Source: Aphanomyces cochlioides (taxonomy: Eukaryota > Oomycota > Saprolegniomycetes > Saprolegniales > Verrucalvaceae). From it: a DNA stretch of 64,000 bases. Below the pieces are notes generated by a model. The model did not search any database. It saw nothing but the letters and a program-made list of their open reading frames with translations, and was not told the origin of the DNA. Of the stretch, positions 1-9,583 are shown in pieces. The position numbers and the translations under genes were made by a program. Where the stretch lies: the NCBI GenBank assembly GCA_019828595.1, contig JAHQRK010000006.1:1674001-1738000 (forward strand). The letters run 5' to 3'. Position 1 is the first letter of the stretch; each line of letters begins with the position of its first letter.

Positions 1-1156
1 CAATTGTACATAGAATCTTCGATACCATTTGTTTCGTTTTCAGATATACTAATGTCGAGCCGTTGAGCTCAAACGGTTGAGAAATAGAGTAAGTAAAAGG
101 AACTTTGCGAGTGAAGACTGATACTTTCTTCCACGGTGACAACAAACTTGTTGTCGTGAACAATGCCTTGTGTTGAATGTATACATTTGCGCTAGATTTG
201 GCGTTGGAGACTTTCAATTTAATTGCATCTAAAGAGTCGACACAGAGAAGCATTTCAAGTGGGATACGTTTAACGGCTTCTGTCGCATAGACAGGTGGAG
301 GAGAAGATCGAGGCATTTCTGTGATTTGTGGTGATGATTCAGTTTCCAACATTTTGCGAGGGTAAATTTGTGCCACGGAGTCTACGGTGTCAACAGGGCC
401 AAAACTTTTTGCCGTGGCCAATATAGTTTGGATATCGTTCGAAGGCCGATTCTCTTGGACATCTAATGCCTTTTCCATGGCTCTCTTCAATGCTTCAGCC
501 TTTTGAACAAGTTTGTCAATAACATTGTCATGTTCCACTCTTAGATTGTCAACAGGTCGTTGTACGTTAAACGTATTGAAACTTGGCAGATTTGGAGGGA
601 AATCCATATTTTTCCACACTTTCACGTCGCCTTGTTGAGGAATCACGGGACTTGCCGCAGTAGAAAGATCACCCCAGACAAGGGATGCATGGAAGGACAA
701 TGTTCCGTGTCTTTCAGTACTATTTGTTTTCAAAACAACAATATGCTTTCGCGTACCACCAACTGATTCCAATTCATCCAAGTTTATCGCTGCATTCGCT
801 TGGCCGCAAACTCGATGGCTTTGTTTGTCAACAACATCAAATTGCAAATCTGCCATATCTTCCAGGTATCGTCCAAAGGCATCTCGGGGCACATGAATTG
901 GAAAACACAATTCTTGCTTTTCACGCAACAAGTCTCCTTTACCTAAAGTCGACATGGAGCCCCACCATCGGACCCGGACAAGCCATTCCCCAATTTTGCC
1001 CATCTCCACGTGGGGTGTGCTTAATTCAACTGTCAATCTCACATATCCATATACAGGGCCATCAATATGAGGTGGTAATGATCCCAACGATATAATTGTC
1101 GCCTTCTGTCCTTGGATTTCTTCATCAGGCCAGTCGTCTTCCCCAATGGAGGACAT
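1..1156 (-). CDS. C2CD3: C2CD3-like centriolar protein, 5' part (runs off left edge)
   Basis: One open frame runs on the minus strand from an ATG at 1156 to base 1 without a stop (at least 385 aa), so the gene continues outside the window. The first 150 residues look like the N-terminal C2-like domain of C2CD3: an LPP-x-GxVxGxVRL start, a central VRVRWWG motif, then a strand pattern ending in a conserved W-G. After this come an acidic/helical stretch (about residues 205-235) and a second beta-rich region. C2CD3 is a centriole distal-end protein needed for centriole elongation and distal appendages, which fits an organism with flagellated zoospores. The start lies 102 bp from the divergent aat-like gene, so the two share a short promoter holding two TATCCGG motifs. 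The family call rests on remembered motifs and domain order only. Confidence 0.72.
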   Translation of the reverse strand, partial: MSSIGEDDWPDEEIQGQKATIISLGSLPPHIDGPVYGYVRLTVELSTPHVEMGKIGEWLVRVRWWGSMSTLGKGDLLREKQELCFPIHVPRDAFGRYLEDMADLQFDVVDKQSHRVCGQANAAINLDELESVGGTRKHIVVLKTNSTERHGTLSFHASLVWGDLSTAASPVIPQQGDVKVWKNMDFPPNLPSFNTFNVQRPVDNLRVEHDNVIDKLVQKAEALKRAMEKALDVQENRPSNDIQTILATAKSFGPVDTVDSVAQIYPRKMLETESSPQITEMPRSSPPPVYATEAVKRIPLEMLLCVDSLDAIKLKVSNAKSSANVYIQHKALFTTTSLLSPWKKVSVFTRKVPFTYSISQPFELNGSTLVYLKTKQMVSKILCTI

Positions 1157-1190
1157 CTTCTCGCGCCTTCAAGCAAATTGAAATTTAATC

Positions 1191-1212
1191 ATTATCCGGT
1201 TTTATCCGGATA
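1191..1212. promoter_or_regulatory. Paired TATCCGG motifs in a divergent promoter
   Basis: Two copies of the TATCCGG core (1191-1200 and 1202-1212) lie between the divergent starts at 1156 (minus) and 1259 (plus). The same core, often as the full palindrome TTATCCGGATAA, recurs in other promoters of this window. A role as a transcription-factor site is inferred from recurrence and position. Confidence 0.4.
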
Positions 1213-1258
1213 TGCGTCGGGTCTTTCGCTATGTGGGATTCCGAAATTCGACGTGGCC

Positions 1259-2011
1259 ATGTCGACAGCGAAGGCTCTGCGCATGGACGAGGAATTCGTG
1301 CCTGAATATTTACGTGGATACATGCATCATGCGCAGGAAGATTTCTGGATATCCCGCTGCTTTGATCCAGTCTTTATTGCGCATATCATGCATGTCGGCT
1401 TCCTTCCGATTGCGACGAAAGCGCGCGGCGATTGCTACCTTTTGCCCAAGTTGCACGAGAATCGCTGTGTCATGGACCCTCGCGACTTGCACATTCCAAA
1501 GCAAATCCGAAAGAAAGCGAAAGGCTATCGCCTCACGATCAATCAAGCCTTTGATCAAGTTGTGGCAGGGTGTCACGAACAACACGGCGAAGAATGGTTA
1601 TACCCTCCAGTTGTCCAAGCCTTTCGAGAGCTCATGCCTGGTATCCCCGTGAACAATGTGACTATCAAATTACACAGCATCGAGCTTTGGAAGGACACGA
1701 CGTTGGTTGCGGGCGAACTGGGATATTGCAATGGCGCCATGTTCACCAGTTTGACTGGTTTCTTCGCACCTGGCACGAATGGAGCTGGCACGATGCAGCT
1801 CTATGTCTTAGGCGCGCTCCTGCATATTTCAGGCTTTCAAATGTGGGACCTCGGCATGTCGATCGACTACAAACTCAAGCTTGGCGCGAAGGATATTCCG
1901 CGAAGAGAATTTGTCAAGGCCGTGTACGATCTGCGGATGACGCCAGTGTCTCTGGTAGACGACGAAGAGAATGCAAGAGGCTTGCTTGATCGTCATCTAA
2001 GTTTGCAGTAA
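1259..2011 (+). CDS. aat: Leucyl/phenylalanyl-tRNA-protein transferase (L/F transferase)
   Basis: Single-exon gene of 250 aa. The family moves Leu or Phe from aminoacyl-tRNA to the N-terminus of target proteins in the bacterial N-end rule. Alignment by eye to E. coli Aat matches the core: YRLTINQAFDQVVAGC corresponds to the bacterial YRVTMNYAFGQVIEGC region, HSIELW to HSIEVW, and LGAKDIPRREF to the C-terminal LGACEIPRRDY motif. The bacterial N-terminal segment is replaced by a MDEEFVPEYLRG-type start shared with the paralogue at 8297-9037, which is why the ATG at 1259 is preferred over one at 1112. No signal or targeting peptide is evident, so a cytosolic location is likely. Whether it acts as an N-degron transferase here is inference. 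Confidence 0.88.
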   Translation: MSTAKALRMDEEFVPEYLRGYMHHAQEDFWISRCFDPVFIAHIMHVGFLPIATKARGDCYLLPKLHENRCVMDPRDLHIPKQIRKKAKGYRLTINQAFDQVVAGCHEQHGEEWLYPPVVQAFRELMPGIPVNNVTIKLHSIELWKDTTLVAGELGYCNGAMFTSLTGFFAPGTNGAGTMQLYVLGALLHISGFQMWDLGMSIDYKLKLGAKDIPRREFVKAVYDLRMTPVSLVDDEENARGLLDRHLSLQ

Positions 2012-3218
2012 TGGAAGCTCATTGGCATGCTTCCCATGATCCTCTTCAAGCTGTTGATCGAGCTAGATCGTGTTTGTCCAAACTCTATCTCCTCAGAGAA
2101 AAGTAAAATGGGTATCTCGATTGTATTAATATGAATTAAATTATGTCTTCTATGATATATATAAAAACGTCGCTTTGTGAGAAGTCAAAACATATCTGAC
2201 ATTCCACTGTGCAGAACAACGTCAAAACACCCAAAAATATAAGAAACTGTCTATCGTCGCACGCATTATCCTCACCAAACCACATGCACAGGAAGTCGAT
2301 GGTCGTTTGGGTGAAAATTGACGAATCTTTAGGCCATTTTTATGTCACCTCGCCAGTTTATCTTGGATAAAGTATGTCTTTGCGTAGTAACGAATATGGG
2401 TAACATTTTAAATAAAATAGAGTTATATTTTAAAATAGTGTATTGTTAATTACACTCTAAATTGTGACCGGTGTGAAAAATGTATCTATTTTTCCAAATC
2501 TATTTGAAATCGATAGCCAATCAGAATCGAGTATTTGCCTTCTAGACAAAACACACGCAAAACACACATTCACAACTTTACTTTATTGAATGTACTTTCA
2601 TATTACACTTGAACTCACTATTCCTGAATAGTATTTGAGAATATTTCAATTTTTAGTCAAAAATGCAAATTTCAGTGAAAAAGACAATAGCGGTAATCAA
2701 AGCTCTCAAATTGTGTCGCTTTTATCGTAATTTTATTCAAATTAAAAGCAACAATATTGAAAGAAATCACTCCAAGAAAAGTGAACTTGAGCAGGGGGAA
2801 TCACAGCTGAAGCAAAATGGTCAGTGAAAATGAAAGCTGTTTAAACCACATAAGACGATGCCGCGGATGTCAGTAAAGACTCTATCCTTACAGCTATCAA
2901 GGTTTGTGTTATGTAGCTTGCTCTTCGGCATCCGTTGACGCTGCTTAAGCTCCACAGAGCCTTGTCTTGGAAGAGGCATGGATCATAGTACCCATTTGAC
3001 TATGCTATAATAAAGTTCATATATATATAACCAATAAAGCACCTTTTATTTTTAAAAGCACCTCCAGAGACGCTTTAATTTCTCAGCTCAAATAAAGCGG
3101 ATTTTTCGTTATTTTATTTCAGAAATAGAAGTGAGCCGAAAATTTTAAAGCGAGAGCTTTGATTACCCCTAATAAGTTGATTGGATTTTGAGTGATCTCG
3201 GCCCACTTTTGGGACAAA
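2012..3218. other. AT-rich intergenic region with a small inverted repeat
   Basis: About 1.2 kb without a credible coding frame. It is much more AT-rich than the flanking genes. A 16-bp inverted repeat (2692-2707 against 3152-3167) brackets about 445 bp and may mark an old transposon. A short ATATATATA run lies near 3018. Confidence 0.5.
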
Positions 3219-5187
3219 ATGCTCCGACGCATCCTGCGGCGGTCCGTCGTCTTGCAGCAGCCAAGGCTAGGCCAGACAAGCCACTTTGCGACCACGACGA
3301 CCATTACAACGCCTATATTTTATGTGAATGCATCGCCTCATTTGGGCCATTTGCATTCGTCAGTGATGGCTGATGCGCTCACTCGTTGGTTCCAATTTCG
3401 ACAAGAGCCGACATTGTTCACAACAGGAACGGATGAACATGGGCTTAAAGTTCAGCAAGCAGCACAAAAAGCAGGCAAATCGACGCCGCAATTCTGTGAC
3501 GAAGTTGCTGCATCCTTTCAAGCTATGTGTGTTCAAGGTGATGTTAAATACGACCGGTTTGTCCGAACGACAGAAGCTGAACACGCCGTGGCGGTCTCGG
3601 CCATTTGGAACACTCTCGTTGAAAACGACTTCATCTACTTGGGCGAGCACGAAGCCTACTATTGCATCTCGGACGAGACTTTCTTGACGGAAATGCAAAT
3701 TGAGAAACGCGAAGATGGTCAAATGGTGTCCAAAGAAAGTGGCCATCCTGTTGAGCTTGTAAAGGAAGAAAACTACAAATTCCGCCTCAGTCGAATGCAA
3801 GAACCACTGCTTGAGTGGCTTGATGAAAACCCCGATGTTGTCCAGCCACCATCGCGATACAATGAGGTACACGTGATGACGATGGACACTTTCTTTCAGC
3901 AGTTTAGGTTCGCGCGGCTGTTGCTCGTGGGCTGCGAGACGTGTCAGTCTCGCGATTGCGCGAGAAGATCGAATGGGCTATTTCAGTTCCAAGTACGTAC
4001 ATCGATGATCCAAAGTGTTGAAAAGAGAGGTCATTAGACGATCCAGCGCATTCGATCTACGTCTGGCTCGACGCTTTGACCAACTACTTGACATGCTGCA
4101 AGTACCCCAACGACATGGCATACTTCAAGACGGTGGAGTATTTCTCAAGATGCGTGATCTCACGACGAATATAGTGCTGGCCTGCAGCTTATCACATCGT
4201 GGGCAAAGATATTTTGAAGTTTCATGCGATCTACTGGCCAGCTTTTCTTCTTGCAGCCAAGCTCCCACTTCCTGAGAAGATTGTCGCCCATGCGCATTGG
4301 ACTGTCAATGGTGTCAAGATGTCCAAGAGTTTGGGCAACGTTGTCACTCCTGATGCTATTATCTCTAAGGCAAGTTTCTATCTCCTGGCTATCTAAGTCG
4401 ATTTCCAGTTTGGCATTGACGCCGTCCGATACTTTCTCCTCCGTGAAGGTGTCTTGACCGACGATGGCGATTTCAACGAAGACATGCTGAAAGAGCACGT
4501 CAATAACGAACTGGCGGACACGCTTGGCAATCTCGGTAACATATCTATCGCGTGGCTTTAGGCGTCTAAATTTTGTCTTCAGTGATTCGAGCGACAACTT
4601 TGGCATTTCTTCCAGAAGGCAAAGTTCCCGAGGGAGCAAACTACGCCCAGGACGAACTCGAGCTCATCCATCTCATGAACGAGACCGTGCAGCAAGTCCA
4701 AGCGCACTACGAACGACCAGACGTAAGTATTTCTCGTCAAAGTTGCATGACTTATCCTTCATGGCTACCGGTAGTTTTCACTTGTGACCAAGTCGATCAT
4801 GAATCTTCTCTACGAAGTCAACCGCCATTTCTCCAAAAATGAGCCGTGGGTCGTGGCGAAGAAGCTCAAGGCACTTCCAGCTGATGCCCCCGAGACGGAG
4901 GACACCCGTGCCAGTCGACAACTCGTCGCCAATACACTCTACATGTCCATTGAAGCTGTGCGTCTGAGCGGTAAGTCCTCTTCCTTGAATGAATGACGTC
5001 ATGGAACTTATTAGCCTTACTCCTGCTCCCGGTTGTGCCAACGACATCAAGTGGCATCCTCAACTACTTGAACGTCCCAGAGGCGGAGCGCACATTGGAA
5101 TATTCACGCTTTGGTCAATCCAACTACGGCCCCGTTAGCAACCAAAAGTCGAAGACCAAGTTTGTGCCATTCCGTAAGCTCGAGTAA
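3219..5187 (+). CDS. MARS2: Methionyl-tRNA synthetase (organellar/bacterial type)
   Basis: Eight exons: 3219-3866, 3908-3992, 4038-4132, 4175-4369, 4409-4535, 4583-4722, 4775-4970, 5015-5187, about 552 aa. It charges tRNA-Met. Visible class-I landmarks are the [13 protein letters not shown] nucleotide-binding motif (HIGH-type, about residues 28-40), TGTDEHG, the WLDALTNYL segment, [14 protein letters not shown] with the KMSKS loop, and a helical anticodon-binding domain. The basic N-terminus (MLRRILRRS...) resembles a mitochondrial presequence, so an organellar enzyme is likely. There is no C-terminal EMAP-II-like domain. The fourth intron (4370-4408) appears to use a GC-AG border. An in-frame ATG at 3192 is an alternative start. 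Confidence 0.9.
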
Positions 5188-5978
5188 GACACAACATGTA
5201 GTTTCATCCAGGAAAGAGGGATCAGATACATTCTCTACTCGTTCGCACAGTCCATTCCAGTTGCAAATCTGTTCAAGGATCGAGGCTGGAGGACTTGATA
5301 AGCAGTGTGACGTCATTTCCCTTTCCAATTCTCCTCGTCTAAGTCCTTTATAAGCTATGGAATCAACATGGCGCTCCATTCTTCACGTCTTGCGGAAGCC
5401 TTTCCACACGGTTGTCATACCCAAGCTTTTTCCGGATCCAGATACAAGACATGAACAAGTTGGTCGGCCCAAGATGGTTTCCAGCTACACTCCTCGTCAC
5501 GGCAAAGCAATCGCACTGCGTCGATGTGACACCATCAATAGGCGGGTGGCATCGCAGTCCTAAAGGACTGCCATATAACATATACTTGCGGTGCTTGACT
5601 AGTCGCCGTCTGGTCAACAAAGGATGACAGGCTTCATTAAGCTCCTTGTCTATAGTTCCTTTGGCTCCATACCGAGTCGGAGGGATGGAACATGTTTCAC
5701 GTGCATCTTGCAATCAAACGGTGGTAATGCTTAGACTGCTAACGAAGAGATTTAGGGCGTGCTGCAGTCCATGGAGGTCGCTACTTGGATAAACTTAGAC
5801 CCGTCATATTGACGACAACTTAATTAACATGGATGGAGAGGAAAGACTACATGAAACCGGCGTCCGCCAGGCTGTTGACAAATTGGTCTCGCTCTTGCTT
5901 GTTGGCATTCTTGGCGTGCCAAAAGAGTTCTGTGCCAGATTTGCGGATCCTATTCGTCCATGTCAACACTCAATTTTA
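5188..5978. other. Intergenic region, no supported gene
   Basis: About 790 bp between the convergent MetRS and Ras-GEF genes. The open frames here are short, overlap on both strands and begin with non-ATG codons or resemble nothing known. I see no repeat or RNA gene. Confidence 0.4.
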
Positions 5979-8147
5979 TCAGCGAGGTTCATACGTTTCC
6001 AGTCGGTAATTGAGGACGAGCTGGTGGCTCATGTCTGGATGGAGCACGCGGTGCCTTCGACTGGACGACGATGCAATCGTATATTTGATTTGGTGGCAGC
6101 TCAAGGCATCACGGATGGCTTGGCAAATCTTGCGGCATTTTCGAAAATGGATGAGACCTTTTTCCTTGGTCGGCATGGACTCTTCAAAGCCAAAGAGATC
6201 CTTGACGACGATCGAAATGGTTGGAAGACGAGGGTATCCTTCCGCTGCCGCATATTCCTAACCACGCAGCATCAACACTCTGTGATGAAGATGAGCGAAA
6301 ATACCTCTCGATAGACTCGATAATTGTCGTCAGCAGAGCATACTCGTTTGAGTCTCTCAAGATGTTCAATCTGTGAAGTAGGGACGAGTTTCCAAGTCGA
6401 CTCGAGCTGCTTGAGGCATGGTGCAGTCAGACCCGTGACGATTTCAAACAGGGAATTGAAGTTCCTCAGACGGTAGCATGCATCCGCTACGTCGATGAAG
6501 AATGAAATCATCTTGAAGCGTTGCTGTGGTGTGTTTAATTTGGGATGCAAGACTTCGCTCGATACCCAGTCGGCACGCTAATATCCCCGGTGAGCATTAG
6601 GCCAGCTAGTCAAGGGCCTACCGCGTCGAAGTGTTCGATGAGCGCCATTACATTCGGCGCAAGTTCATGCTTGTGTTCCCCGGTCCAATTCTTGTTTGTC
6701 AGCTCCCGAGGAATGATCTTTTGGTATTTGTGTTCTTCGATTAAGGTCAACTGGTCGGCAACTTCCTGGGCGCTCATGCCGCCAAAAGGCTCGGATCGAG
6801 GGAGAGCGGTTGTGCATTTGGCTAAGAAGATTCCTGAGTCAATCATGCAGAAGCTGTAGGGCAAACATCTTTCACGAGTGTTGTCGGATGTAGAGCGAGT
6901 GAGAGGAGTTTGAAAGGTGGTTTGGAAGGGTGCATGGGAGGCTGGTCGATGGAGAGAAACAGGGGGCATGGTCTGCCCTCTGGAGATTGATGGCGGCGGC
7001 ATTGAAAAGTCCGACTTGCCTTCCCGTGAAGGTTCTCGAGATGGTCGATCGCTAGACGGATGGGCGCGGATGATTACTTGAGGTCTTGGTTCTGCAGAAG
7101 AGCTGCGCACGATTTGAAGACGCGAAAGAGCGGGGGGAAGAGAGCTGTTTTCGTCGATAGTCTGTGGAACCATGCGACGGAACCTGGGGAACTCCTCAGG
7201 GGGTTCGCTGCCTAAATCCAACGGCGATGGCATAACACTAGGCGGTGCCATTGAACGCTCTGGTGTGTTTCGCACGAGGATCTTGCCCACAACACGCTAC
7301 AGAGTACGTTTGAGACTCGTAGATGGACAACTGCGATACCAGCATCGCACTTGCATGCTTGGTGATGGACACGATCGGTGATTCGTCTTGAACTTTCGCC
7401 AGGAAAATCATGAGCTTTTTCTAACGACAACAATCATGGCGGTCATTCTGGCAGTGAGACTATACCGTCGATCGTCGATCATCTTTCAAGTCTGCTTCGA
7501 TGTATCCGCTATCTCGAATCCAGTACTTGAGTACGCTCATGGCGCGCATCATCGATACATTCGCTTGGGCTTGTGCGTTCACATTGGCCGCAACGGAGAA
7601 GCGATCTTCTTCTGCATTCGTCGGGTCGCACTCGTCAAATCGAGGGTTCGCCATAGCCGAGGCAGCATTGTATCGTTTCGTAAGCTTCATGATGAAGTCA
7701 TTCACGCTGCTGTGGCTTCGATACGTGAGCAAGAAGCAATCGCGAAAGTCCGTGTCGTAATGATGTGCGTCTGTCAATTTGGCCACAAGACGGCCCAAAG
7801 TGGCGTGTGTGATCTTGCGAGTGTCGCTGGTGGCATCTCGTTCATACAGGACGCTCGGTATCTTGTGTGTACTCGCTTGGCCTGCCATTCCGCCGCCTCC
7901 GACATCATGATGTCCTCTCTCGTGCACCATCATCCTTCTTGGACTGTGTGAGAAGTAACTCATGGTCATCCGGATAACGAAAAGCTCCGTATTTCTCGGT
8001 ATAGTGGACCTTATCCGGATTCTGCATTGGCACGGCTCTACCCGCGCTGTCGAGGTACGCGTGGCCATCTGAGCCATCTCTGTGCGCGCAGATTGGAAGA
8101 AAGCAGCGCATCGATGCAGCAATGGGACGGAGCACTGTGTCGGGCAT
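5979..8147 (-). CDS. Ras guanine-nucleotide exchange factor (RasGEF_N + CDC25 domain)
   Basis: Six exons: 8147-7928, 7881-7466, 7420-7308, 7237-6622, 6577-6305, 6257-5979, about 638 aa. It should catalyse GDP/GTP exchange on a Ras-type GTPase. Residues about 95-220 match a RasGEF_N module (LGRLVAKLTD, FLLTYRSH). A Ser/Pro-rich linker follows. Residues about 400-635 form the CDC25 catalytic domain, with the entry motif SAQEVADQLTLIE, the NFNSLFEIVTGL helix typical of the catalytic core, and PTISIVVKDLFGFEE, a degenerate form of the PFLGxYLxDL element. Introns are 44-70 bp and exon phases agree throughout. The start is uncertain: the ATG at 8147 is used because upstream codons in frame lack an ATG. 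It lies downstream of the second Aat gene in the same orientation. Confidence 0.82.
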
Positions 8148-8296
8148 TACAGAGTTGTGATATCGGACGTTGATTCCTCGGAGTGGAAAGCGTCTGGCGG
8201 TCTGTACACAGTACTGTAACGTTACGTCGTTCCTGGATACACAAATGATGGTTGGACAGACGTACAAAACGCGTTTGCGATTGAAGCGAGGTGATA

Positions 8297-9037
8297 TTAG
8301 AGATGCAGATGCTGCTCAATGATATCTTTCACCTGGCGCTCGTCTTCGAGTAAAGTCACAGGGATACTACGCAGTGCGTGCACACGTTGGACAAAGTCAA
8401 CGCGAGCCATGGAGTACGCACCAAGAGCGGTTTTGTATGCCATCGCCATGCCCAAGTCCCACAATTGGAATTGACACACGTGCAATAAAGCCCCAAGAGC
8501 ATACAGCTGCATCGTTCCCGCACCACTCGCACCAGGAGACACAAAGCCGGTCAAACTGGTGAACATGGCGCCATTGCAATAGCCGAGTTCGCCTGCGGCA
8601 AGCTCGTCGCCTTTCCAAAGTTCGATGCTGTACACTTTAATCGTAGTGTTTTGGACAGTCACACCAGGCACGAGCGCACGAAAGGCCGTCACGATCGGGG
8701 GAAATAGCCATGATACGCCATGTTGGTTGTGGCAGCCTTGAACCACACGATCGAACGCTTGGTTGATTGTCAGTCGGTATCCCTTGGCTTTCTTTCGAAT
8801 CTGTTTGGGAATGTGGAGGCGTGTGGGATCCATGACGCATCGCTCTTCGTGCAGCTTGGGGAGGAGATAAAATTGCTGCCTGTGTAGCGTCGCAATGGGC
8901 AAGAAACCTGCATGCATGACTTCTGCAACGAAGACAGGGTCAACACATTGAGATACCCAAAAGTCTCGATGGGAATGCCACATGAGCCTTCGCAAATGCG
9001 GCGGCACGAATTCCTCATCCAACTGGGCGCTTGCCAT
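8297..9037 (-). CDS. aat: Leucyl/phenylalanyl-tRNA-protein transferase, second copy
   Basis: Single exon, 246 aa, ATG at 9037. It is colinear with the protein at 1259-2011 and clearly homologous from the shared DEEFVPP/EYLR N-terminus, through KQIRKKAKGYRLTINQAFD and YSIELWKGDELAAGELGY, to the C-terminal EQHLHL end. The two copies flank the MetRS and Ras-GEF genes in opposite orientation, suggesting an old inverted duplication. Both keep the GNAT-like core motifs, and neither shows frameshifts. Sequence divergence suggests the copies are not recent. Confidence 0.87.
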   Translation of the reverse strand: MASAQLDEEFVPPHLRRLMWHSHRDFWVSQCVDPVFVAEVMHAGFLPIATLHRQQFYLLPKLHEERCVMDPTRLHIPKQIRKKAKGYRLTINQAFDRVVQGCHNQHGVSWLFPPIVTAFRALVPGVTVQNTTIKVYSIELWKGDELAAGELGYCNGAMFTSLTGFVSPGASGAGTMQLYALGALLHVCQFQLWDLGMAMAYKTALGAYSMARVDFVQRVHALRSIPVTLLEDERQVKDIIEQHLHL

Positions 9038-9583
9038 GACGACCCAAGATCGAGATCACAGTCGCACTTTCAAAAATAAATATTTTCAGTGGATTTTTAC
9101 GTCAAACCATACTAAATCAAAGATATTTCACCAATAATTCGTGGTATAATAACTGATTTATAAGCCAATCGTAAATTTGATTTCATTTTAATTCGACAAA
9201 AAGAGTCTTGAGGTTTGGAATTTGCTCCAAACAACCCCCAATTCTCCATACAACTTGCTCAGTAAATTCAAGATTCCATGTATGCCAAGCTATTGACAAG
9301 GTTATCTAGTGGTACGTCGTGGGCAAAAGAATAGCCAATCTTATTGATAGCAATACGTGAAATGATTAGCCAATCAAACAATTTTACGTATTTATTTTCA
9401 ACCAATCAAATATTCATAAATATTTTAAATTCTTTCTCGTCAAGGATTGGTCAAAGTGTAACGCCTGTTGTGCGACTTGTAACTCCTCGACACTACTCAG
9501 CGGTTACTTTTGTCAAGGCCAGCACCGCGGCTTTCGACTCAAGCAAGCAGTCTCATCCGCTTGTAGTGGTGTAGATTGCAGGC
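9038..9583. promoter_or_regulatory. Divergent promoter region with CCAAT-box cluster
   Basis: A 546-bp AT-rich spacer separates the minus-strand Aat gene from the plus-strand channel gene. CCAAT pentamers occur at 9335-9339, 9370-9374 and 9402-9406, with an inverted ATTGG at 9446-9450. The clustering suggests NF-Y-type sites and is inferred from the motif only. No coding frame is supported here. Confidence 0.4.

Noticed and set aside
685..1095. 136-codon plus-strand frame opposite the C2CD3-like gene
   Set aside because: It has no family features, while the minus strand is continuously open and matches C2CD3 motifs.
5829..6314. 161-codon plus-strand ATG frame
   Set aside because: It is the complement of the last exons and intron of the Ras-GEF gene and shows no protein motif.
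7967..8020. Two TATCCGGAT strings inside the Ras-GEF region
   Set aside because: They lie in the first coding exon (reading YPDD and NPDK), so they were not counted as promoter motifs.
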